Below are positions 16,301 through 52,592 of a DNA stretch of 64,000 nt, in pieces (within the stretch, counting starts at the first letter, position 1; every line of letters begins with the position of its first letter). Under the pieces are notes generated by a model. The model did not search any database, was not told the origin of the DNA, and was given only the letters and a program-made list of their open reading frames with translations. The position numbers were made by a program, and so were the translations under genes. The stretch comes from Hypomesus transpacificus. Lineage: Eukaryota > Chordata > Actinopteri > Osmeriformes > Osmeridae. The stretch is from assembly GCF_021917145.1 (NCBI RefSeq), contig NC_061072.1:14424742-14488741 (forward strand), read 5' to 3'.

Positions 16301-16834
16301 GCTCCAACATAGTGAAAATCCAAATTCAAGTATTTGAAGATGGCGTGGAAAGACAAATCAGGGGGCGATTACTGCTTCTATATTTGAATATCTGTTTTGA
16401 ATAACAGCAGTGTCAAAACTGACCTGAGAAAAGGCGCTGACCCCCTTGTCAGTGCGTCCACACCGGTGATAGTTGGAACTCTGGCGATCTTGGATCAACT
16501 TGGTCTTAAGAAAAGCCTCAAACAGCCTGGCTTCAACTGTGTTGTCTGTGTTCTCCTGGACAGCAAAGCCCTGATAGGACCAGCCAAGGTAGGCCAAGCG
16601 TAGGGCTACATGGCGTCGAGGATGAGTGGAAAAGTCAAATGGTCTTTCTTGCCCCTTTTTCTTTCCCTTCTTCGTGCCCCCAGTAGTATCAGGGTGGTTT
16701 ACTTTCTCAATCAGACTGGATGTGGTTGTGCCCTCCATCTCATTTGCAGGCATATCCTTCTCTCCAAGCTGTGCTTTCAGTCTCTGGACCTCTGCCTCCA
16801 GGTCCCTGACTCGCTGTAACAAATCCTCTGACAT
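13394..16834 (-). CDS. pus3: tRNA pseudouridine(38/39) synthase PUS3 (6 coding exons)
   Basis: Minus-strand exons 16834-16424, 16234-15957, 15806-15623, 14327-14218, 14032-13860 and 13659-13394 give a closed frame of 473 aa (human PUS3 about 481). The N-terminus has a coiled coil (about residues 5-30: [19 protein letters not shown]) and a basic linker. The TruA-type catalytic core starts with [18 protein letters not shown] and contains the catalytic-Asp motif [11 protein letters not shown] in exon 1. Later come [28 protein letters not shown] and [15 protein letters not shown], all characteristic of PUS3. The C-terminal tail is basic ([20 protein letters not shown]). PUS3 converts uridine 38/39 in the tRNA anticodon stem-loop to pseudouridine in nucleus and cytoplasm. 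A non-coding first exon probably lies near 17184-17290 (donor AAAG|GTGAG at 17183) and splices to about 16882. The intron between the third and fourth coding exons carries a 780-bp transposon. The gene is head-to-head with coa3. Confidence 0.94.
14617..15396. mobile_element. 780-bp non-autonomous DNA element with RecQ-like fragment
   Basis: The element is bounded by TAGCCTG at the left and CAGGCTA at the right (inverted). It is flanked on both sides by the perfect 9-bp direct repeat ACATATGAG (14608-14616 and 15397-15405), a target-site duplication. Subterminal inverted stretches include GGGCGGGTTT near 14692 and AAAGCCCGCCC near 15261. Inside, on the minus strand, sits a decayed RecQ-type helicase coding fragment. 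A 9-bp duplication would fit MULE- or Merlin-like cut-and-paste elements, but no transposase is present and I cannot assign a superfamily. It lies wholly within pus3 intron 3 and leaves the splice sites intact. Confidence 0.75.
14984..15176 (-). pseudogene. RecQ-like helicase fragment (Q-motif and Walker A only)
   Basis: The minus strand reads through a short open segment containing [12 protein letters not shown] (RecQ motif 0) followed by [16 protein letters not shown] (motif I; P-loop codons at 15011-15028). The similarity stops shortly after motif I and there is no DEAH box, so no functional helicase is encoded. Similar RecQ-like fragments are commonly annotated in fish genomes (recollection). 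It is embedded in the 780-bp element and looks captured rather than native to pus3. Confidence 0.75.
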
Positions 16835-17913
16835 AGCTAATGAAGTTAGGGCATTGACGACGGAGACTTCTGGAAAACGTATCTGGGGATTTAGGAAAGC
16901 AATCATCAAAATAGAGTTTAGAGTGATTCATTTCAACTGTCCATTTCAATTGCTACACATACAGCAAAGTGAATGATAATATTGCTGTATTTCTGCATTA
17001 TTCATTAAGAAAAGACATACACACAACTTGCTACCTAGCTAGCTTATAGCACCCCGGGTGTCCGTGTCTAGCTAGCAAAACCATGTCTGATACATAGCGC
17101 TATAGTTGGCACATTTCAGTAGTCACAAATGGCTCAGCAACCCACATGTCAGTGTATATGGCAGGTCAGTAGACTAGGCTCACCTTTGCTTTGACGTGCC
17201 TTGTAGGCGCAAACCAAAACTGCATTCCCAACTTCAGACTCCTAACTGTGTAGCTACATCTGACATGCTTGTTTTCTACAATTTCAAAATAAAAGCACCT
17301 AAAAACGATCAAACGTAAGTTACACATTTAGGTTATTACATTTATCAGCAAGTATGTTCAGAGAGCGAGGTGAAGTTAGTTTCATAATCGACATTTGTCT
17401 CACATTCGGAAGACAATACTTCCGAAGACAATACTAAAACATCACCTTGGTTGTTCACTGTGCTCTACGACGACACTGACATGATCACATAGTTAGCATG
17501 ATCATTGCGGTGGATGCATGTAGGAAGCAATTTTAAGAGGAAATGAATTTGTGATCTATAGGATGTGCGGTGTGAAATACGATAGGACTTACAATGCATT
17601 AATTGTTCGTTCATTAGAACACGTGTTAGACCATTTTCATAAATGCAAACAGAATGTTTTTCAAATTGTTAAAACACTTTCATTCTGAAAAGAAAACCTA
17701 ACCCGGAAGTATGTCATACCTTTTCCTGTCAATTTGTGTGTCACGGTTTAATCTGCCCGGGCTAACCATAGACATCATAAAGGGGCGCTGTGCAGAGTTC
17801 TTCAATGCTTGGATGGGCATAAAGACATGGGCTCAATCATGGTTTTCAGATCGTATAATAGCCGCACACACGGTGTTTGTAACAAACCGGATATCGCCAC
17901 AGACACTGCAAGC
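16835..17913. promoter_or_regulatory. Shared pus3/coa3 5' region (divergent promoter)
   Basis: The pus3 (minus) and coa3 (plus) start codons face away from each other across about 1.08 kb. An ETS-type CCGGAAGT at 17703-17710 lies about 200 bp before the coa3 ATG, and inverted CTTCCGAAGA-type sequence lies near 17411. A splice-donor-like AAAG|GTGAG on the minus strand (17183) suggests a non-coding pus3 first exon. No TATA box is obvious. CTAGCTAG-like words recur at about 17033-17080. Confidence 0.55.
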
Positions 17914-18553
17914 ATGGCCGACAAGACACCGAAGGAGCAGTCTGAGGCTGCTTTCGCGAAAAGGATAGACCCAACGAAAGAAGACCTTTCAAATGAACAA
18001 ACGTATTTTATAAGACAAGTCGAACTTGCACAGTGGAAGAAGAAAACGTCACATCTAAGAGGCCGAAATGTTGCAACGGGACTTGCTATTGGAGCCATGG
18101 TGATGGGCATCTGTATCCTTACCTAACTCAAGCTAGTAGCTACACAGTGACACACACAAGGTGAACTATGTAATGTTAGCCACTTAGCTTGCAAGGTTTT
18201 AGCAGAAAGCCAGCGAAGTTTAAGCAGTCATTGCAATGTAAGGATAGCTGTAAATAGACGGGATTGTAAGTGTCTTACATATGTATTTGTCTATTATTCA
18301 TCGTTAACAATTTTTGTCGGGAATTCCACACACATTTAGCTGGTTAGGTAGGTTACTAGCAAGACAACTGAATTTTCTAGCTATTATAGCTGTGTTTCAG
18401 AATCATCCAGCTACTGTCACCTTACGTTTGCCTTGACCTTAGTTTCTAGATGGCTACACGTTTTACTCGGTGTCACAGGAGAAGATAATGGACGAGTTGG
18501 ACGCAGAAGCCAAAGTTGCGCGACTGAGAGGGCCAAAGACGGGGGCCAACTGA
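17914..18553 (+). CDS. coa3: Cytochrome c oxidase assembly factor 3 (2 exons)
   Basis: Exons 17914-18112 and 18450-18553 join within an Ile-Tyr junction to give 100 aa (human COA3/CCDC56 is 106). The N-terminal matrix-side segment contains [13 protein letters not shown], corresponding to human FAQRIDPTREKLT, followed by [10 protein letters not shown]. One transmembrane helix follows (about residues 52-72: [15 protein letters not shown] then YGYTFYSV) and an acidic/basic tail ([16 protein letters not shown]). COA3 is an inner mitochondrial membrane protein that stabilises newly made COX1 (MITRAC complex) during complex IV assembly. An in-frame upstream Met exists at 17809, but the 17914 Met matches the family N-terminus. 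Adjacency to wnk4 reproduces human 17q21.2. Confidence 0.94.
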
Positions 18554-18975
18554 AATGGACTCAGCTACTGGAGTGATGTTCCTCTCAGCCTGGCTTGTCA
18601 CTTGCACTGGAAAGGGACTCTTTCCTGACAATTATGGCAGTATCTGCATCATATTCCACAGTTAGCTACTGTTGCTATAGATGCACTGTCAGACAGTATA
18701 GAATTGGTTGTGTTTTGTGTTGTTGACAAAATTGTCCATATTGTGATTGACATGTATTGTCAGTGGAATGCGTGATCCATTGTTGCCCAAAACTGGCAAG
18801 TTTCAGTAAGCATTATACCATAATATTGCCATTAAAAAGCCACTAGTTCCATTGTGTAAAATAATTAAACAGAATCATGGTAAATCCAGAAGATGAAGAG
18901 AAGTAATTCAACTACTTTAAAACTGATACTCTTTTTACAGTGGCCTTACTTGGCGTCATTAATGGAGTTAAACAA

Positions 18976-18981
18976 AATAAA
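18976..18981 (+). promoter_or_regulatory. Candidate coa3 polyadenylation signal
   Basis: AATAAA about 420 nt after the coa3 stop. An earlier ATTAAA at 18831-18836 is an alternative. The sequence 18554-18975 is non-coding 3' UTR. Confidence 0.45.
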
Positions 18982-19132
18982 AAATATATATACATTATAA
19001 AATGTTAACAAAGTATGATAGAATATTGAGTTGTGCACAGTACTTTTTTTTTCTTTCTAATACAAATTAAATCAATGTGAGGCATATATGTATCATTTTT
19101 GAGTCATGTAGATCAAATGTAAAATATGGATG

Positions 19133-20740
19133 TTTATTGAAGGTAAATGACCAAAAAAGGAATTAATCTGAATTGTATTATAATTTGTATTTATTACATT
19201 TTTCAAAATAAGAATTACAGAGTGAGGGAATGTACAATGAAGCAACATGATGTAGCCCTCAAACCTATAGAGTAAAAATAGCAAATAAGACATTGGAAGG
19301 AAAAGGCACAGATTCACAGAGGAAGGACAGCAGCTTCATAAAGAAACAATCATATACATTCATACATTTTGGATTGTACTTACATTTTTATCAATATATT
19401 ACACATTTGAACTAGTCATACATGAGTATCGATTTCTAGATAATTCAGTGTGCATATATAAGGCAACTACTAAAGGTTCACAGTTTATTGATTCATAACA
19501 CCATCCAGAGGAAATACCATCCTACTGTAGTTTACACTGTTAATGGTTCTGTGCAAATGTATAAAGCTCAGAGAAGGAGACTAACTTAAATATATAATTT
19601 CTTAGATGTGATCCATTGACAATTACTCTGCCAATGACAGACACCATTTATGGAGTATTGCATTTTTCACTGGTGAAAAAGAGCAAATAGTGTCAAATAT
19701 GTCAATAGAATTTTCAAATAGGAACTCACTGTTATTTTTTATTCCAAAATGAGTACTTAAGTAGACTTAACTAAAGTGCAGAGGGTGCCTAATTAGCGTC
19801 ATAGAATATTACTGAAGTTTGCATATGATGAAGTTGAGTTTCCGAAACAACATACGTGACTATCTGTAAACATCTAATGGTACATGTAAATATTTACACA
19901 TTTACAATAAAAGTTAAAGCCACTCATTCACTTAACTGTATAAAAAAGGTGTGAAATAATAATTATTAACCAGAAGTAGTATTTCAAAATCTGATGAGGC
20001 TGACCTTTTGGCAATACCTTTTGAATGAGAACATACCACTGAAGTAGTTTGAGAAAGTGAATCATCCTTTTGATTTGTTTGTTCCCCACTATATGTTTGT
20101 AACTGGATAATCATTTCTGTTATCCAATTGACCAATAACAATGATATGGCCACTCTGCGGATTGACAAAGTTTAGTCCACAGGTGGGAGATACAGTGCAG
20201 AAGTAAATGAAAACAAGAACTGTCTGAGAAATACAAACATGAAGAAAACCCTGTTAACTTTTTGACATCGGTTGTCCCTTGTGATGCCGAGTTCATTTAC
20301 AGAAATTTACATTTGAAAACAAGCATACAATAACTATGACAACACCTTTGGACTTCTGTAGTCATAGTGTGGACGGCTGTGAATAGATATGTATCATGAC
20401 CAGGGCTCTGACACATCAACAGATGGCAGACATTGTGCACATGAGTGACCAGAAGGATATGATGTCTCGTGAGTAGTTTAAAAACAATAGATAAAGGTCA
20501 CTTTTATTCCTCCATGATATTATGACTGATCTGTCCCTCTGGCTATGAGGCTAGACCCAGCACATCTCAGGAGTTATATTTAGGGCACTGCGTATCAGGG
20601 ATTGGTGCAGCACTGTACCATTAACTATATGAACACTCTTCCCGGTGTATGATGTAACTTCCTCCAAAAGAAGGGGCACGATCCACAGTCACACTTGAAA
20701 TGAGGTAGTCTGGATGTTCAGCAAACATAGCTGAAGGTTA
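19133..20740 (-). other. Probable wnk4 3' UTR with terminal AATAAA
   Basis: AT-rich, non-coding minus-strand sequence follows the wnk4 stop codon. A minus-strand AATAAA at 19133-19138 is the best distal polyadenylation signal and leaves only about 150 bp to the convergent coa3 3' end. TTTATT words near 19184 and elsewhere could act as alternatives. Confidence 0.5.
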
Positions 20741-47136
<26,396 letters not shown>

Positions 47137-48649
47137 GTAGTCTGTTTAGTATTGGATTGGAAAATCAAAATGTATTAAATTAAAACGCGTTCACAACTTT
47201 GATTGCCATGCTTTGACATGCCTCGTAGCTGTTGTGTTCAAACGGAACTGGCATTAATAGGCGCACAAATTGCATTATTAAATACAACAACAAAAAATAG
47301 CACTTTATGCCACAAACGCGAATGTACAGAAAGTATAGCCTTTTTCAGCTTTTACCTCAAAAAGTGTTCAAATTCCTATAAAGCATAGTGCTGCTGCAGT
47401 AGTACTTGTGCACGTTCCTCGAACTAGGTGGTCAGTATGAAAGTCGCCAGCGATAGCCTCTAGTGGGCAGAGGCAAATAGTACATAATAGACTGCATTCT
47501 GCGGGTGCGCTCATTTACTTCGTGCTTCTAACTCCGCCCCACACTCCCTACTGTAGGTTACAACTGATTTGAAAATAACTAGATTGTTTTAAGTATGTTT
47601 TTCCATGCCTGATCTGCTATAGTCTAAATGATAGAGTAGAAAAAAGTAACAGAACATTTCCCCTCTAAGGATTGATTGCCCATCAACTCTTAACATGGTG
47701 TTGTATAGTGTAGATAGGTAAGTAATTTGTGTTCTTTAGTAGCCATAATAATGTGCTTAACCAATGAAACAAAACTGTGGAAATAATCCATCAGGAGGGA
47801 TAATGTCACAGGGACACAACACAATTTCCCAGAAAAACATTAACTAGATATTTCCCATGCTCTATCATTATTCAGTTCGGCACAATCTGAAATGTATGAA
47901 TTGGCAAAAACAAGTGAAATGCCAGTGTTTTTATGAAAATTCTACATTTGTGTTCATGTTTTGTAATATATCAGTCCTTATGCAATGCTATAATTGAAGA
48001 GGGCAGTGCATGCTCTAGGTACGTAGCGTTACACATTCTTGTGCAGAGGTCAAGGCAGCAAAGTGGAGACCTCTAGAGGGCACTTTTCTCCCACAAGCTG
48101 ACGCAGAATGCCTGTTATCTCCAAGGCCACAGTCAGCCCCACCTGTCACCAAAACACACTCACTGCCAGTTATCAGCTGGCTGCACCAGCCCTGAAAGAT
48201 GTGCCACATGTTTAGTGTGTAAACTATCAGCTCATCATACCACATGATTAGTTAGTAAACTAGCTCATTATCCAGGTTGGCGTATGAACCTTGTTCGCCC
48301 AGCTGCTTACTGTAACTAGGTCACACACCATTATCCCAAATAGCATGCCTGGGGATTCTAAGAAAAGAGGCACTACTACTGCTGCCACTGATTATCTCTC
48401 CTACTGTCTTTCCATTACCCACCATACATTGACTTAACTGTCTGAATAGAACTGAGGCATTTACACAAGACTGCAATGTGTCCAAGTGACTACAACTGCA
48501 TTATGTTGGTTAACAGCATACAACTGAAAAACACAATTGTAAGTAAACACAATTGGGAGTAAACTTTTTCCAAATGGACTCAAACTGCATAAAGGCTGTT
48601 CAAGTACTCAAAAGGAAAAGACAAAATAGGTAGCAAATTTCTCTCCCTG
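47137..48649. promoter_or_regulatory. wnk4 upstream region / vps25-wnk4 intergenic
   Basis: About 1.5 kb separates the wnk4 start codon from the probable vps25 polyadenylation signal (minus-strand AATAAA at 48650-48655). The wnk4 promoter should lie in roughly 47140-47550, which is locally richer in GC and CpG (for example near 47500). The rest is AT-rich with no coding frame. No definite core promoter element was found. Confidence 0.45.
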
Positions 48650-48655
48650 TTTATT
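48650..48655 (-). promoter_or_regulatory. Probable vps25 polyadenylation signal
   Basis: AATAAA on the minus strand, about 620 nt after the vps25 stop. The intervening 48656-49272 is non-coding and fits a 3' UTR. Confidence 0.45.
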
Positions 48656-49272
48656 TTTGTTTTCACTGGTAAAAAAAGGAGGTTGAATACAGAGACAGAA
48701 TGCCAGGAGTGTCACAGGTACTGTAAGAAGAGGTCCACCACCTGCACTATTACAGTTTAACTAAACCATGATTTCTCTTTAAGAAGCATTTCAAACCCAC
48801 ACAGTGTCTCTAGGATGTCATTTCTGAGGTTTCTTTGGGATTTCAAGTGGTAAAGAGGAACACCCATACAGCAGAGAGGTATGCACACTACATGTTATCA
48901 GGTGGACTTGTTAATTCAGAGAAAATAATAAAACATAGTCATATGTACAAAACAGAAAGTATATCAAGTCAAAGTTAAGGATTGAGGGAAAGGTATTTCT
49001 CAAAGAAAACCTAGAAAGAATGGATATGAATCCCTTGAATGATGGGCATCAGATGCCTAAAGCAAACTTTTACTTATTAGGTATAAGATGGAATTGGTTC
49101 CCTTCTAATAAGAAAAGGCTCAACATTTGGGTAAACCAAACAAGGCAACTTTCTAACCAGACAATGACTACAACCAAACACTTTGCTGGATGCTGAGGTG
49201 CCAGAGACAAACTGAAACAGCAGACGGTTACAGGTCTCCAAGCTTTAGCCAACATTTCACTCCATTAGTCTC

Positions 49273-51275
49273 TCAGAAGAACTTGACTCCCTTCCCGTCA
49301 TCGATAGTGATGATCTCTGCCTTGCCGTCTGTCTGCAGGGCCTGCAGCGACCGCAGAAGCATCCACTCTTCTAGACCATGGAACTCTGAGGAACGATAAT
49401 GACACGTATTAAGAAAGAAGGGGCGTGCAAATGCCTTTGTCTGTTGATACTCCAAACACAAGACAGCCGGTGCCCTATACCTTCCGTTTACTATACACAT
49501 CCACACAATGTTCGAAGTTTCCATACCTTCGCTTTCCGTATCCTCGCCGTTGCACAGCTCGTAGAGTGTAAACACTGAGTTGACCATGCCGCTTTTAGAG
49601 ACCTGGTCAAATGGAATGAGACGGTGAAAGGTTCTCGTTGTGTCATCAATGCTTTAACAGAGGAACCGATGCTACAGAGAAGTACACATTAATTACAATA
49701 ATTATACTTACATTACATTTACATTTATGCATTTAGCAGTCGCTTCCAAGAGAGAGCTTTACAAAAGAGCATAGGTCACTGATCATAACAACGAGGTAGC
49801 CCCAAACATTGCAAGCAGCCAAAACATGGAGCATACATTGTGAAACCAAATAAGTGCCAAAGGGAAGAACCATAAGAGCATGCAGTTAAACAAGTTACAA
49901 ATAACGAAAGTGGGAAACATACATATTAGATTATATATGTTTTATTTCTACAGCTGAAAAGCCGAAACGATGTTGAGTTCCTGATCCTACCCGCAATGTT
50001 CGGGGCTATCTCGTTGTTATGATCAGTGACCTATGCACTTTTGTAAAGCTCTCTCTTGGAAGTCGCTTTGGATAAAAGCGTCTGCTAAATGAATAAATGT
50101 AATTTGTAATTTGACTGTGTGTATGCTGTACTATTTTCACAATTAGGATGAAAACATTATATATCTTGCTAAGTCAACCACATTGATAGACAAAATGAGT
50201 AAACGCATGTTTATAACTAGTTGTCACTAATCATATAAGAGACTGCAGTACAGAAAAAGTAGAAAATCCTGCAGTATTCAAAGTAGGGAGATATAAGGTA
50301 CACTCACCCACTGGTATATCAGCTTGCCCCATTCCTCTGGTCGCCTCCACATGACTAGACACCGGGTCTTATTCTTGTCCAACCATTCCAGGTTGCCTGT
50401 AGATACAAGTTCAACATAATGGCAATGTTGTTGTGAAGGCAATCACAACTATATATATATATTTGCATTGCATGTATTACACGTATATTTATACACATAC
50501 AAAAAAAATGCAAGACCTGCGCCTGATAAAATTATATTTAATAAGTCTTGTTACCTTTTTTTCTCAATTCCTCAAATATAACTTGAATGGCTTCCGTTGA
50601 CAATTTTCCTAAATAACCAGTTAAGGTAAAATGCTGATAAAAAAATATACAAATACTGTTCATAATTTACACTTTATTTATGGTCAAAAATAAGTTTCAT
50701 GCATGTTAGTAACTTGTCTGACAAAGAAGTACGACTGAGTTTGACTACTTGATGATAGCTTCCCTTGTACAAAGACTCTGGAAAGCTAAGAAAGTCAAGT
50801 TATTGAACATTCAGGTAACTATAGCAATAAGGATACTTTCTATTTTCTTGTTGTTGAACACGGGGCTCTCCTGGGCTTCCATGACGTCCAATGTATAGAC
50901 CTTGTGATGGCGGCAATAGGACAGTGCAAGGGAACACCATGCCGCAAGTTGTTTCTGTCTTGTGTCAACATTGGGCTGTAACCTGTCAACACATTTTTAA
51001 GTATCTACAGTAATATGGAGCTTTGGAAATTTGTAAAGTTTATTAGCAAGAGGCTTAGATAGGACTAGTTAGCTCCTAGACATCAATTTCCTTAGCGGGA
51101 CAGTTAGCTAGCTAGCAATCAAACCAACTTGTAAGTAGATTGTTATAAACTATTTCAGCATACTGTATGAAAACGTTAAGTACTTTAAGTACAGTAGCAT
51201 TTGTAGTTGTGAAAAAGCCATGACTTACGTAAAAAACGGTGGGAAATTATATTGCCAGGGCCACTCAAAACTCAT
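49273..51275 (-). CDS. vps25: ESCRT-II subunit VPS25 (6 coding exons)
   Basis: Minus-strand exons 51275-51229, 50982-50837, 50608-50555, 50396-50308, 49602-49527 and 49385-49273 close in phase (174 aa; human VPS25 is 176). The protein starts MSFEWPWQYNFPPFFT, whose PPFF-type segment contacts VPS22/VPS36 in the complex. Two winged-helix domains follow (about residues 1-100 and 101-174) with LQPNVDTRQKQLAAWC, MWRRPEEWGKLIYQW and the conserved end EIITIDDGKGVKFF. ESCRT-II has two copies of VPS25, and the second winged helix binds VPS20/CHMP6 to start ESCRT-III assembly on endosomes. Intron 4 (49603-50307) holds two head-to-head L2 fragments. An ETS-like CCGGAAGT lies just upstream of the ATG. 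Adjacency to wnk4 matches human 17q21.2. Confidence 0.95.
49708..49898 (-). mobile_element. L2-type LINE 3'-end fragment (inverted copy)
   Basis: On the minus strand it is collinear with 40610-40830: CTTGTTTAACTGCATGCTC, then GGTTCTTCCC, GGGGCTACCTCGTTG, GTGACCTATGC, GCTCTCTCTTGGAAG and CTGCTAAATGC, ending in a TGTAAA tail. The GGATA hairpin is deleted from this copy. It lies in vps25 intron 4. Confidence 0.75.
49987..50113 (+). mobile_element. L2-type LINE 3'-end fragment
   Basis: Nearly the same sequence as 40700-40815, from CTACCCGCAATG to the hairpin CGCTTTGGATAAAAGCG (50064-50080), TCTGCTAAATGAATAAATG and a short degenerate tail. It is inverted relative to 49708-49898 with about 90 bp between, so the pair can fold back. 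Confidence 0.75.
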
Positions 51276-51302
51276 TGCAAAATTGTTGACAGCTGACGGT
51301 AT

Positions 51303-51310
51303 CCGGAAGT
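51303..51310. promoter_or_regulatory. ETS-type site in vps25 proximal promoter
   Basis: CCGGAAGT lies about 28 bp upstream of the vps25 ATG. Such sites near the start of TATA-less housekeeping genes are typical. Occupancy is inference. The stretch 51311-51824 holds nothing else recognisable apart from AT-rich sequence. Confidence 0.4.
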
Positions 51311-51824
51311 ACAACATCCAAATAGTTCCCCCAATCCTATGCGCTGTGAAAGTGTCCACTCTGCAAAAAATATGATTACTGTCCTTTTCCGATGGGAATA
51401 CATTTAGGATCTAGTTTGATGTCTTAAAGAGTGGATTGAGCAACGTGTGTGTTTGTTGGCGAAGACCGAGGCAAGAATTGTCCCTGTCATAGTGTTTTTA
51501 AATAAGTCTAATTGAATTTATTGCATTAAATTAAAGCCTTTGTAATTATCTAGGTTTATGAGTCAAACACAACGTTTTAGCTAAATGTATTTACAATTAA
51601 TGATTTTTTTTTACATATCTAATAATAAAAAATGCCAGCTATGATTAAATGTTAAATGCTTGAATAGATGTTTTTTGCCTAAGTTGTCGCACTATAAATA
51701 TTGGAATTCAACTATTGAAAATCATACTTGAAAATCTTAAAGAATAACTGTTGACTAGTCAGTACTTGCCTACTAAAAGTACAACTTCCCAACACAGGGT
51801 GAAATAACATTTTTACAAAGTTAT

Positions 51825-52592
51825 TTTATTAAAGGATGTGCTTTTCAGTAATATACAGCATAAATATATGCTATCTATTTCTATGTACAGGTCATAATCT
51901 CAGAACCAACCGCCTTCATTTTGGTCTTGTTGTTAGGGTCTAGACTGTTAATGCTAAGAAGAAATATTACAGAGATACATTTCATTCATTATTGACACAA
52001 AATGTGCGTCTTGGACAAGTGCCGTCTCGGTAAACTGTACAAGGATGTCACGTGTCTAACTCACAGCAGGTTGTTGGTATTATTCTCTTTTGTACAATTC
52101 TATATTACAGTAACAGGCAGTGTGGTTAATCTTAAAACGGAGTCAAACATTTGCATGAACACAGAACTTCATTGTGTCAATGTATTTCACAAAACATAAA
52201 CATTCAAATACTTATTTTATCATTTCGAAAATATACCAGCAATGATAAATCCAGGTCTGCCTTTCTGGCGAGAGAGGTTAGGATGATATCTAACAATGGT
52301 AATGTGAATGTAATCTAATTGATAGTCAAGATCTACAAGAAGACATTCAAACAAGTTAAATTGCAGTAAGTCACACTGCCGGTTGGTGTGACGAGTCACA
52401 AATCCATTTCAACAGCAGGATGTGACAGAAATCCCCTAGGAGGTCCTAGGATGTGACAGAAATCTGAGAGTCCCCCCTAGTGGCTAGCTAGCTCACTCAG
52501 ACTATATATCCTGTGTACAATCTGTGCTTTCTGATCCTTGCAATACGAGCTTTGTTGCGTGATCCTGCCTCTGAGGGAAGCGCCCGATTCGT
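51825..52592 (-). other. Probable arhgap27 3' UTR
   Basis: Non-coding minus-strand sequence after the arhgap27 stop, ending with AATAAA at 51825-51830. This leaves about 550 bp to the vps25 start codon, so the vps25 promoter lies immediately beyond the arhgap27 3' end. Confidence 0.5.
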
